NCBI GenBank assembly: GCA_024679645.1
Contig: JAIBCZ010000005.1
Coordinates: 1-32,313 of the forward strand
Direction of reading: 5' to 3'
DNA from: Amphritea sp.
GTDB lineage: Bacteria > Pseudomonadota > Gammaproteobacteria > Pseudomonadales > Balneatricaceae
DNA: 32,313 nt
Shown: positions 1-8,635 of the stretch, in pieces
Position numbering within the stretch: position 1 is the first letter of the stretch
Layout of the letters: each line of letters starts with the position of its first letter
Translations under genes and position numbers: made by a program
Notes under the pieces: generated by a model
Seen by the model: only the letters and a program-made list of their open reading frames with translations
Database searches by the model: none
What the model was told of the DNA's origin: nothing

Positions 1-342
1 CGCGAGTAACACGATTAACAGTGGCCACATATAGGCGAGCAGGCTCACAGTTACCGCAGGTGCTTTAGTCATCGCCAGAAAGTAGCAGAGGTGATAACCA
101 AAATAACCGCCTACGCCTAACAACCAGGCCAGTTTAGGCTGGCGTAGATAGCGTAAACCTAAGTGCCCCTGATACCACCATTTCAGACTCATCAGCAGAA
201 AGGCCAGGGTAAAGGTCATCGCCATTAACTGGAAGGGAGGAATACACCCTTCGGTCAGCCGGGTTAATAGTGCCAGGGTCCCCCAGAGAAAGATGGAAGT
301 TGAGCCAATCAGCGTGGCCCGAAGTGTTGTGGATAACATCAT
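1..342 (-). CDS. DMT/EamA-family transporter, N-terminal part only (runs off the left edge of the window)
   Basis: Reading frame read by hand on the minus strand from ATG at 342: MMLSTTLRATLIGSTSIFLWGTLALLTRLTEGCIPPFQLMAMTFTLAFLLM..., hydrophobic and EamA-like, open to position 1. Absent from the ORF track, probably because it has no stop in the window. Confidence 0.8.
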   Translation of the reverse strand, partial: MMLSTTLRATLIGSTSIFLWGTLALLTRLTEGCIPPFQLMAMTFTLAFLLMSLKWWYQGHLGLRYLRQPKLAWLLGVGGYFGYHLCYFLAMTKAPAVTVSLLAYMWPLLIVLLA

Positions 343-414
343 GAAAATATCTCCGAAAGTTATCAATCCAGAATAACTTGTGCCGGGAGTCAATTCTTTG
401 CCGTTGTGGTGAAG

Positions 415-1143
415 TTATTTGCCGGAACGGCGGAAGTAGCTAGGGGGGATATTAAAATGCTTACGAAAACGATCACTAAAAGCGGCCAGGTTTGTGTAAC
501 CCACGCTATCGGCTACTTGTTGGATGCTGAGCTGGTTCTGTTCCAACAGCTGCCAGGCTTGTTGCATGCGTTTCTCGATCAGGTATTGCTGCGGCGTCAT
601 GCCCAGTTGTTTACGAAACAGCTCACTTAACTGACGGGGGCTGAGGCTGGCAACACCGGCGAGCTGAGTAAGGCTGGTCGTCTGGTTAAAATGGTTATCC
701 AGATAATCTTTGGCAGTAGAAATTCGGCGATCAATTCTGGTTTTTTCGCCGTATTGTTCGTGTAGTAGCTGAATGAGCAGTAACAACATCTGTCGCTGAC
801 TATTACTGGAGTTACTTTGTTGTAATTGCTGCTGGAGAAAACAGACATACTGAATCAGGGCAGGATTAAGGTTGATAAAAGCAGGCAGACGTTCCAGCTC
901 TGGCGCCAGTGCATCAGGAATGTCCGCTACCACAAAACAGTTATCTGCTGACCCGGCAAAACCATGATTCTCTCCTGCGGCCACAATCGCCGCATGTTGT
1001 GACGAAACCTGACCTGAAGATTGACCAACGGTCATATCCAGCAAACCGGAAACAGGCAGTACCAGCTGATGATAATCGTGCTGGTGGCAGTCGGTTTCGG
1101 CGCTGTAACTGCGTAGATCCAGGGTAAGGGTGCTCATTTCCAT
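415..1143 (-). CDS. AraC-family transcriptional regulator
   Basis: 242 aa ORF; C-terminal double HTH (TSLTQLAGVASLSPRQLSELFRKQLGMTPQQYLIEKRMQQAWQLL...IQQVADSVGYTNLAAFSDRFRKHFNIPPSYFRR); N-terminal cupin-like region. Confidence 0.92.
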   Translation of the reverse strand: MEMSTLTLDLRSYSAETDCHQHDYHQLVLPVSGLLDMTVGQSSGQVSSQHAAIVAAGENHGFAGSADNCFVVADIPDALAPELERLPAFINLNPALIQYVCFLQQQLQQSNSSNSQRQMLLLLIQLLHEQYGEKTRIDRRISTAKDYLDNHFNQTTSLTQLAGVASLSPRQLSELFRKQLGMTPQQYLIEKRMQQAWQLLEQNQLSIQQVADSVGYTNLAAFSDRFRKHFNIPPSYFRRSGK

Positions 1144-1193
1144 AACTGGATTGTAACAGCCAGACCCTGAGTTATAGCAGTGTTAGACGGTAA

Positions 1194-1937
1194 TTAACTC
1201 ATATACTCGCCGCCATTCACCGAGATATTACTTCCGGTGATGTAGCCGGCGTCCTCCGCCGTCAGAAAAGCCACTGCTCTGGCAATCTCTTCCGGTTGAC
1301 CCAGGCGTCCGACCGGGATGCCCGCAACGATAGATTCCAGTACGTTTTCAGGTACCTGGCGTACCATCGGGGTATCGATAAAACCGGGTGATACCGCGTT
1401 GACGGTGACGCCTTTACGGGCACCTTCTTTCGCTATCGCTTTGGTAAAACCATAAATACCCGCTTTCGCTGCTGAATAGTTAGCCTGACCGAACTGGCCC
1501 TGCTCTCCGTTCAGAGAGGATATATTGACGATACGGCCGAACCCGCGATTACACATAGCGTCAAACACCGGCTGACACATGTTATACATTGAATCCAGGT
1601 TAGTCCGCAGTACTTCCTGCCACTGCTGCGGTTGCATCCGTTTTAGCGGTGCATCACGGGTGATGCCGGCATTGTTAACCAGAACACCTATTGGTCCCAT
1701 GTCCTTTTCCACCGTGGCGATAAAGCTACAGCAGTTATCGTAGTTAGTAACATCCAATGGGTAGATAGCCACCTCGTAACCTGCTGCCAGCATCGATTGT
1801 TGCCAGTTTTTAGCATCGGCATCAGTGCCTGGCAGGTAACTGCCGGCGACCTTATGGCCCTGATCGATCATCGCTTTACACATTGTTTCGCCAAGACCAC
1901 CACTGGCGCCGGTTACTACCGCTATACGTTGAGTCAT
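1194..1937 (-). CDS. phbB: Acetoacetyl-CoA reductase (SDR family, PhbB-type)
   Basis: 247 aa; TGASGGLGE cofactor motif, NNAG, YSAAK active site; overall resembles NADPH-dependent acetoacetyl-CoA reductases of PHB synthesis. Confidence 0.88.
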   Translation of the reverse strand: MTQRIAVVTGASGGLGETMCKAMIDQGHKVAGSYLPGTDADAKNWQQSMLAAGYEVAIYPLDVTNYDNCCSFIATVEKDMGPIGVLVNNAGITRDAPLKRMQPQQWQEVLRTNLDSMYNMCQPVFDAMCNRGFGRIVNISSLNGEQGQFGQANYSAAKAGIYGFTKAIAKEGARKGVTVNAVSPGFIDTPMVRQVPENVLESIVAGIPVGRLGQPEEIARAVAFLTAEDAGYITGSNISVNGGEYMS

Positions 1938-1993
1938 TGTTATTCTCCTGAAATCTTATTTTTATCAGATTCGTTTAGTTGTACTGTCTGTAT

Positions 1994-3379
1994 TCAGAGC
2001 TTTAACAGGGGTTTAAGGCTCTGAGCTATAGATGCTTTCCCTTGTTGAACGTAATTCTGGCTACGGGATTCAATATCATTCAGCTGATACAGGTAGTTAA
2101 CCATGATCCCGGCAGACTGCTGCAGACCTTTGGCAGACGAGTCTGCCAGCCAGTTTAATTGCGCGATCTGAGCGCCGTTGCTTAGATGGAAGTGGGCAAC
2201 CGGGTCTTTACTGAAGTGCCCCCGGCCTTTTGCCTGACTTAGGTAGTGGCAGACTAAGCTCAGCAGTGGCTCTCGAACCTCGCTGTGTGCCTCTTGGGTT
2301 GAAATATCTTCGTCGGTGTCACGTTGAAGCCATAGCTTACCGCCCGGTAATTTACTTAGTTCGGTGTCTTCCTGTTGCGCCAGCCAGCGGCAAAACCCCG
2401 GGATCGGTGACAGCGTTGAGAATTGCTGTAACTGAGGATATTCCTGCTGCAAACGGCCCACGACTCGTTTGATCAGAAAATTACCAAAGCTGATGCCTGC
2501 CAGGCCTTTCTGAGCATTGGAAATAGAATAGAAAATAGCGGTATCAGCCTGTTGAATATCTTGCAAAGGCGCAGCTTCATCAAGTAACGTCTGAACGTTG
2601 TCAGCGAGCCCCTGAACTAACGCGACTTCGACAAATATGAGTGGTTCGTTAGGCATATTTGGATGAAAGAATGCAAAGCAGCGGCGGTCGGAATCAAGAC
2701 GGTTTTTCAGATCATCCCAGCTCCGGATCTCGTGGACAGCTTCGTAAGCAATCAGCTTTTCGAGTAGTTCGGCGCTGGATTGCCAATTGATCTCTTCCAG
2801 TTGCAGAAGGCCGATATCAAACCAGCTGATCAGCAAGCGCTTTAAGTCAGCCTCCAGCGGCGCCAGCTGTGGATAAGTTTTCTTCAGCGATAAGAGTTCG
2901 GCACGCATATCGACTAAAAACTTAACGCCTTCCGGTAGGCTGGTAAACTGGGTCAGCAGACGTAATCTGGCTGGATCCAGCGCTTTACGCAGCTGCTGTT
3001 CCGCTTTTACCTGTTGTTCCTCAGTGGCTGCTTGCCATTGCTGGAAGCGTTGCTCTACCTGGGTATTATCAATACCGTAGCGTTCGGCTAGTAACAGTAA
3101 AAAACGCCGGCGTCCGTGTTGGTTCAGTCTCAGATAACTTCGCCCCAGTATGACAGCCCGGCTACGTGCCGTGACCTCATCTCCCTCCTGTAACAGGCAG
3201 CCGTCCATCCATTGAATCAATTGCTCCAGGTCGCTCTGCTCCAGTTCTGGACTTAGATTAAGTTCAGTTGTTGGTGTATTACCTGACCCGGTTTTCCAAA
3301 TACGGCGCAGGTGTCCGACAGTACGTGCCAGCAACGTGGGTGAGTTATCTGATAAAGCGTTGATCGTATGGGCGGTCAT
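1994..3379 (-). CDS. Malonyl-CoA decarboxylase
   Basis: 461 aa; C-terminal MCD signatures (FHPNMPNEPLIFVEVALVQG, SISNAQKGLAGISFGNFLIKRV, FSTLSPIPGFCRWL, FHLSNGAQIAQLNWLADSSAKGLQQSAGIMVNYLY). Confidence 0.9.
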   Translation of the reverse strand: MTAHTINALSDNSPTLLARTVGHLRRIWKTGSGNTPTTELNLSPELEQSDLEQLIQWMDGCLLQEGDEVTARSRAVILGRSYLRLNQHGRRRFLLLLAERYGIDNTQVEQRFQQWQAATEEQQVKAEQQLRKALDPARLRLLTQFTSLPEGVKFLVDMRAELLSLKKTYPQLAPLEADLKRLLISWFDIGLLQLEEINWQSSAELLEKLIAYEAVHEIRSWDDLKNRLDSDRRCFAFFHPNMPNEPLIFVEVALVQGLADNVQTLLDEAAPLQDIQQADTAIFYSISNAQKGLAGISFGNFLIKRVVGRLQQEYPQLQQFSTLSPIPGFCRWLAQQEDTELSKLPGGKLWLQRDTDEDISTQEAHSEVREPLLSLVCHYLSQAKGRGHFSKDPVAHFHLSNGAQIAQLNWLADSSAKGLQQSAGIMVNYLYQLNDIESRSQNYVQQGKASIAQSLKPLLKL

Positions 3380-3430
3380 GTTTTTCTCCCGGCCTGTTAT
3401 GTCGTTCTGCCGACTTGTGGCTTATTAAGC

Positions 3431-3496
3431 TAACAGTATATTTTCATAAAACCAAGGGTTTTTACTTGGTTTTATAGGTAAAAACCATTACTGTTA
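3431..3496. promoter_or_regulatory. Cluster of overlapping inverted repeats in the mcd / maoC divergent promoter region
   Basis: Perfect inverted repeats: TAACAGTA (3431-3438)/TACTGTTA (3489-3496); ATAAAACCAAG (3446-3456)/CTTGGTTTTAT (3465-3475); GGTTTTTAC (3457-3465)/GTAAAAACC (3478-3486). Confidence 0.6.
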
Positions 3497-3561
3497 AGTC
3501 CATGGCTCGTTCCAACGCTCGGATTTCAGGGCGATAAAAGATAATAATTGAGGATATAACG

Positions 3562-3993
3562 ATGGATGATTTACACGGTTTCTACCTTGAAGATCTGCAG
3601 GTAGGACAGACGGCAAGTTATGCAAAGACAGTTACTGAAGCTGATGTAGTGCTCTTTGCTGGCGTATCCGGAGATGATAATCCAGTACACATCAATGCTG
3701 AGTATGCGGAACAAACGATGTTTGGTCAGCGTATTGTGCATGGGATGTTTAGTGCCGCATTGATTTCGGCCGTGCTGGGTACGCGTATGCCGGGGCCGGG
3801 TGCGATCTATATTGATCAGCAGTTAAAGTTTAAGGCACCGGTTCATATTGGTGATACCGTGACAGCCACCGCGAAGGTGCTGGAAATAAATCAAGAGCGC
3901 CGCCGGGTGTTGCTGGAAACAGTATGTACGGTAAAAGGAAAGGTGGTTGCTGAAGGTGTTGCGACTAATATGGTTGACCGTCGTCCGGTCTGA
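3562..3993 (+). CDS. MaoC-like (R)-specific enoyl-CoA hydratase (PhaJ-type)
   Basis: 143 aa hotdog protein; motif SGDDNPVHINAEYAEQTMFGQRIVHGM matches the MaoC/PhaJ hydratase 2 motif. Confidence 0.88.
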   Translation: MDDLHGFYLEDLQVGQTASYAKTVTEADVVLFAGVSGDDNPVHINAEYAEQTMFGQRIVHGMFSAALISAVLGTRMPGPGAIYIDQQLKFKAPVHIGDTVTATAKVLEINQERRRVLLETVCTVKGKVVAEGVATNMVDRRPV

Positions 3994-4007
3994 ACAGGAG
4001 ATTTAGT

Positions 4008-4553
4008 ATGCTGATTAATAAAGATAAAAGCGCTCTATTGGTAATCGATGTGCAGGCGAAGTTGTTGCCAGGTGTGCATAAAAGTGAAGAGTTGGTGAAA
4101 AATTGCCGCTGGCTGATGGAGCTTGCTCAGTTGGTGGGAGTTCCGGTATTAGGTTCCGAACAGTACCCACAAGGTGTGGGACCGACGACAGAAGAGTTGA
4201 AGGAATTGTTACCCGCTGAAGATTTTATCGGTAAGACATTTTTCTCCTGTGCTGATTCTCCTGAATGTAGCGCTCGTATCGAAGCAATGGACCGAGAAGA
4301 GATTGTGATCTGCGGAATGGAAGCTCATGCCTGTGTGATGCAGAGCGCATTGCGGTTGCTGGAGCAAGGTAAGAAAGTCTATGTTGTTGTCGATGCTATT
4401 TCCGCCCGTAATCCAGTAGATACCGAGTATGCGATTGCCCGGATGCGCGATGAAGGGGTGAAAATCATCACCCGGGAGATGGTCGGTTTTGAGTGGATGA
4501 TGCGCTCTGATGTACCTGAATTCAGAGACTTCAGCATGAAGTTCTTACGTTAA
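4008..4553 (+). CDS. Isochorismatase-family cysteine hydrolase (YcaC-like)
   Basis: 181 aa; LLVIDVQ (Asp), GKTFFSC (Lys), CGMEAHACVMQSA (Cys) match the family's catalytic triad context. Confidence 0.88.
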   Translation: MLINKDKSALLVIDVQAKLLPGVHKSEELVKNCRWLMELAQLVGVPVLGSEQYPQGVGPTTEELKELLPAEDFIGKTFFSCADSPECSARIEAMDREEIVICGMEAHACVMQSALRLLEQGKKVYVVVDAISARNPVDTEYAIARMRDEGVKIITREMVGFEWMMRSDVPEFRDFSMKFLR

Positions 4554-4583
4554 TCGGCAGTACCTAATTATGTAGGAGCGAGT

Positions 4584-6230
4584 ATGGAAAACAAGAATAA
4601 CAATCCGTACGAGATGGGTCTGGAGCAGAACAGTGCGAACTTTTCTGCTTTGAGTCCAATCGGGTTCATTGAACGTGCCGCCAGTGTTTATCCTGATCGT
4701 GCGGCGGTTGTTTATGGCGATCTGACTCGTAGCTGGGCAGAAACGTATCAGCGTTGTTTGCGGTTGGCATCGGCATTAAGCCAGCGAGGTGTCGGCGTGG
4801 GAGATACTGTTGCGGCGGTGCTACCTAATATTCCTGAAATGTTAGAACTGCATTTTGCTGTCCCTATGCTGGGGGCGGTATTGAATGCCCAGAACACTCG
4901 CCTTGATGCTGAAACGGTCAGCTTTATGCTGGATCACGGTGAAGCACGGGTATTGATCACCGATCGGGAGTTTTCTGCGACGGTGGGACCGGCGCTGAAG
5001 ATGACACAACAGAAACCGTTGATCATCGATGTTGATGATCCTCAGCTTGAGGGTGGCGATCTGCTAGGTGAACTGACGTATGAGCAGTTGTTAGCAGAGG
5101 GAGATAGCGATTTTATCTGGCAGCCGCCAGAAAATGAATGGCAGGCGATCGCGTTGAACTATACCTCAGGGACGACAGGTAATCCCAAAGGAGTGGTCTA
5201 TCATCATCGTGGTGCCTACCTGAATGCGATGAGTAATATTCTGGGGCAGAATTTGCCGCCTCATGCGGTCTATCTCTGGACCCTGCCAATGTTTCACTGC
5301 AATGGCTGGTGTTATCCCTGGGCGGTGACCGCTGTTGCTGGTACGCACGTTTGTCTGCGCCACCTGCTGCCTGAAAAAGTATTTCAATCGATCGACCGCT
5401 ATGGCGTAACCCATTTTTGTGGCGCCCCGGTAGTCTTGAACATGCTGTTAAATGCGCCGGATGAAGTTAAACCGACTATCACTCATCCGGTAACGGTTAC
5501 CACGGGAGGTGCAGCGCCTCCCGCATCAATCATTGAAGGTATGGAACAACTTGGGATTCAGGTCGTACATGCCTATGGTCTGACTGAAACTTATGGTCCC
5601 AGTGTGTTTTGCTCTTTTCAGGATGAGTGGGCATCACTGCCACTACCTGAGAAAGCAGCCAAGATGGCACGTCAGGGAGTACGGGCGCCAGCAATGGAGC
5701 GTCTGATGGTGGCGGACCCTACGACACTTCAGCCGGTTGCTATGGATGGTGTGGCCATGGGAGAGGTCTTTATGCGGGGTAACACCCTGATGAAAGGCTA
5801 CTTAAAGAATCCATCAGCGTCGGCAGATGCCTTTGAAGGCGGCTGGTTTCATACCGGTGATCTGGCGGTCTGGCACCCGGATGGCTATATCGAAGTTAAA
5901 GATCGTTCGAAAGATGTCATTATTTCCGGCGGAGAGAATATCTCTACGATCGAAGTCGAGGATATGTTGTTCCGACATCCCGCCATTATGGAAGCTGCGG
6001 TGGTAGCACAGGCAGACGATCACTGGGGCGAAGTCCCCTGTGCCATTGTGACCCTGAAGCCGGAAGACGAAGTGAGTGCTGCGGATATCATCAGCTTCTG
6101 TCGTGATAATATGGCGCATTTCAAATGCCCGAAACGTGTGGTCTTTGCCGAGCTGCCAAAAACGTCAACCGGTAAGGTTCAAAAATACGCGCTGCGTGAC
6201 ATGTTGCAACAGCTGGATTTGGATGACTGA
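4584..6230 (+). CDS. AMP-dependent acyl-CoA synthetase (medium-chain / DmdB-like acyl-activating family)
   Basis: 548 aa; AMP-binding motif LNYTSGTTGNPKGVVYHHRG, YGLTETYGPS, GWFHTGDLAVWHPDGYIEVKDRSKDVIISGGENIS, C-terminal PKTSTGKVQKYALR. Confidence 0.92.
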   Translation: MENKNNNPYEMGLEQNSANFSALSPIGFIERAASVYPDRAAVVYGDLTRSWAETYQRCLRLASALSQRGVGVGDTVAAVLPNIPEMLELHFAVPMLGAVLNAQNTRLDAETVSFMLDHGEARVLITDREFSATVGPALKMTQQKPLIIDVDDPQLEGGDLLGELTYEQLLAEGDSDFIWQPPENEWQAIALNYTSGTTGNPKGVVYHHRGAYLNAMSNILGQNLPPHAVYLWTLPMFHCNGWCYPWAVTAVAGTHVCLRHLLPEKVFQSIDRYGVTHFCGAPVVLNMLLNAPDEVKPTITHPVTVTTGGAAPPASIIEGMEQLGIQVVHAYGLTETYGPSVFCSFQDEWASLPLPEKAAKMARQGVRAPAMERLMVADPTTLQPVAMDGVAMGEVFMRGNTLMKGYLKNPSASADAFEGGWFHTGDLAVWHPDGYIEVKDRSKDVIISGGENISTIEVEDMLFRHPAIMEAAVVAQADDHWGEVPCAIVTLKPEDEVSAADIISFCRDNMAHFKCPKRVVFAELPKTSTGKVQKYALRDMLQQLDLDD

Positions 6231-6305
6231 GTCTGTTTTATTGTCGGTTACAGTGTTGATAACTGAACTGTCAGGGCAGGCTTGCTATGATCGGAGGGGA
6301 CGGGA

Positions 6306-7877
6306 ATGTTAATGAGTCAGCCCCCAGGGAGTGCCGGGATGAAATCATCTGAAGATACGCAACAGAGATTGACTGACCCTGTACAGCAATCGGCTACGGA
6401 TGAGCGTAACCGTCTGTTAGCTGAGATGGCCGAACAGTCTACCGATATGATCTCCCGTCATACACCGGATGACTGGCGCTTTATCTATGCCTCACCGGCG
6501 GTTACTCACCTGCTGGGCTATAGTGTTGCAGAGATCGTCGGGATGTCGGCTTATGAGCTGTATCACCCGGATGATGTCGAAGACTTTAAACGCCGCTCGC
6601 CCAGTGTCAGTTATGAACGGGGGCTGTATACCCATACCTACCGTTTTCGTTGTAAAGATGGTCACTACACCTGGTTAGAAAGTACCAGCCGTTCTATCCG
6701 CGACCCGCAGTCCGATGAGTTAAAAGAGATCTTAGTCGTCTCCCGGGATGTCAGCCAGCGTATTAACGCAGAGCAAGCAAATCGTCGTTTAGCCAGGGTA
6801 CTGGAACACAGTAGCGATCTGGTTGCTTTTGTCACGCCGGATCATCGGGTCAGTCAGTTGAATGAGGCGGCGAGAGGTGCGTTGGGGCTCGAGGTCAGTG
6901 GTCATGATCCGCTGCAATTAAAAATGTTATTTACCCCTGAAAGTTATTCTTTGTTACAGCAGCAAGCTTTCCCTGAAGCCCATGATCAGGGGAGTTGGCG
7001 CGGCGAAGCAGAGATGTACAGCCGGATTCATCAGCAAGCAATTCCGGTCATGTTGGAAGTGCTGGCGCATCGTACTCTGGATAACCGGTTGGAATACTTT
7101 TCCACGGTTGCGCGGGATATGACGGCGATAAAGCAGGCGGAAGCAAAACAGCAGCAGTATCAGCAAGAGATTGATCATGCGGCCCGGCTGATCACGATGG
7201 GTGAGATGGCAACGGGTCTGGCCCATGAGATTAACCAGCCGCTGACGGCCGTGGTGAACTATGTCCGGGGCATTCAGCGTCGTATGCAGACTGACAGGGA
7301 GTCTGTTCTGGATGATATTGAGGTGCCGCTGGAACGGATCGGCACTACGGCGCTTCGCGCCGGTGAAATTGTGCACCGGATGATGGATTTTACCCGTAAA
7401 AGCGACCCTAAATGGGAATTGCTGGAGCTGAACCCTCTGGTGAATGATCTGATCGGCTTTTGTGCCAGCGCTGCTAAACGGCATAATGTGGTGCTTGAGA
7501 ACGGTTTGCCTGTCGATATCGCGGCTGTATACGCTGACCGCATTCAGCTTGAACAGATCCTGCTGAATTTGTTGCTCAATGGTATAGAGGCTTGTCATCG
7601 GGCAGAGCACAGGACGCCGTTGAAGGTTTGGCTTGAGGCTTCAATGGGTAAGGCTGATCAGGTTATAATCTCGGTGCTGGATCAGGGGCCAGGTTTGCCG
7701 GTGGAGGATCCGGAGCAGCTATTCGAACAGTTTTTTACGACTAAGGCTGATGGATTGGGCATGGGACTGGCGATAAGCCGCACGCTGATAGAACGGCACG
7801 GTGGACAGCTTCGGGCGGAAAACGGTGCAGAAGGTGGTGCGAAGTTCAGTTTTATTCTGTCGACGACAGGAGCTTAG
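6306..7877 (+). CDS. PAS-domain sensor histidine kinase (FixL-like)
   Basis: 523 aa; two PAS-like segments, HisKA H-box ATGLAHEINQPLTAVVNYVRG, N box LLNLLLNGIEA, G boxes DQGPGLP and TTKADGLGMGLAISRTLIERHGG. Confidence 0.9.
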   Translation: MLMSQPPGSAGMKSSEDTQQRLTDPVQQSATDERNRLLAEMAEQSTDMISRHTPDDWRFIYASPAVTHLLGYSVAEIVGMSAYELYHPDDVEDFKRRSPSVSYERGLYTHTYRFRCKDGHYTWLESTSRSIRDPQSDELKEILVVSRDVSQRINAEQANRRLARVLEHSSDLVAFVTPDHRVSQLNEAARGALGLEVSGHDPLQLKMLFTPESYSLLQQQAFPEAHDQGSWRGEAEMYSRIHQQAIPVMLEVLAHRTLDNRLEYFSTVARDMTAIKQAEAKQQQYQQEIDHAARLITMGEMATGLAHEINQPLTAVVNYVRGIQRRMQTDRESVLDDIEVPLERIGTTALRAGEIVHRMMDFTRKSDPKWELLELNPLVNDLIGFCASAAKRHNVVLENGLPVDIAAVYADRIQLEQILLNLLLNGIEACHRAEHRTPLKVWLEASMGKADQVIISVLDQGPGLPVEDPEQLFEQFFTTKADGLGMGLAISRTLIERHGGQLRAENGAEGGAKFSFILSTTGA

Positions 7878-7918
7878 GACCGCAACCGGGTAGAATAGCT
7901 GAATAATGTTATTAATAG

Positions 7919-8560
7919 ATGATAAAGAGCGACATGGTTAAGCAGACTGTATACGTAGTGGACGATGATGCGGACGTGCGGGATTCCCTGCAATGGTTGC
8001 TTGAATCAGTCGGTCTTGATGTTGTCTCGTTTGAGAACGCCCAGGCATTTCTAGATAGCTTTGAGCCGGGCTCTAGCGGCTGTATTCTGATGGATGTCAG
8101 AATGCCGGGTTTAAGCGGTATCAGCGCCCAGAAACAGCTGCCCGACTATCAGATCGACCTTCCCCTAATTATGATTTCTGGTCACGGCAGTGTGGACATG
8201 GCGGTCACCGCTATGACTCAGGGGGCCCGAACCTTCATCGAAAAACCATTCAACGATCAATTGCTACTGGATCATGTGCAACAGTCCCTGGCGCAGGATC
8301 TGGCGCAGCGGGATGGGCAGCAGAAGTTACAGTCGGTACAGCAACATTATGCACTGCTGACTAAGCGTGAACGGCAGGTGTTTGAACAAGTTGCTCAGGG
8401 GTTGGCGAATCAGGAGATTGCAGACGTACTGGGTATTAATCGTAAAACTGTCGAAGGTCACCGGGCAAATCTGATGACTAAAATGGCCGCGCAGTCGCTG
8501 CCCGAACTTATTCAGATGGCGATTAGTCTCGATCTGATTACAGGTTATGCCGGGCAGTAA
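7919..8560 (+). CDS. FixJ-family response regulator with LuxR-type HTH (start could be 7934)
   Basis: 213 aa; YVVDDDADVRDSL, phospho-acceptor CILMDVRMPGLSG, FIEKPF, C-terminal LTKREREVF-type HTH (LTKRERQVFEQVAQGLANQEIADVLGINRKTVEGHRANLMTKM). Confidence 0.92.
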   Translation: MIKSDMVKQTVYVVDDDADVRDSLQWLLESVGLDVVSFENAQAFLDSFEPGSSGCILMDVRMPGLSGISAQKQLPDYQIDLPLIMISGHGSVDMAVTAMTQGARTFIEKPFNDQLLLDHVQQSLAQDLAQRDGQQKLQSVQQHYALLTKRERQVFEQVAQGLANQEIADVLGINRKTVEGHRANLMTKMAAQSLPELIQMAISLDLITGYAGQ

Positions 8561-8635
8561 GCTTAGATTATTCTATCTCATTGTCAGCTGATTTCAGTAG
8601 TATTCTAAGCCTGAATAATTAGCCGTTATCGCCTG

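Noticed and set aside
3446-3486. A-B-A'-B' repeats read as an H-type RNA pseudoknot
   Set aside because: An 11-bp first stem with zero-length first loop and only about 3 nt for the loop crossing that stem looks sterically implausible; overlapping operators or alternative hairpins fit better.
6954-7610. 218 aa minus-strand ORF opposite the histidine kinase
   Set aside because: Fully antisense to a well-supported kinase gene; composition is a mirror of the coding strand and no family is recognisable.
8561-8610. GCTTAGA/TCTAAGC inverted repeat after the response regulator
   Set aside because: Only 7 bp with a 36-nt spacer and no T-tract; could be chance in an AT-rich convergent intergenic region.
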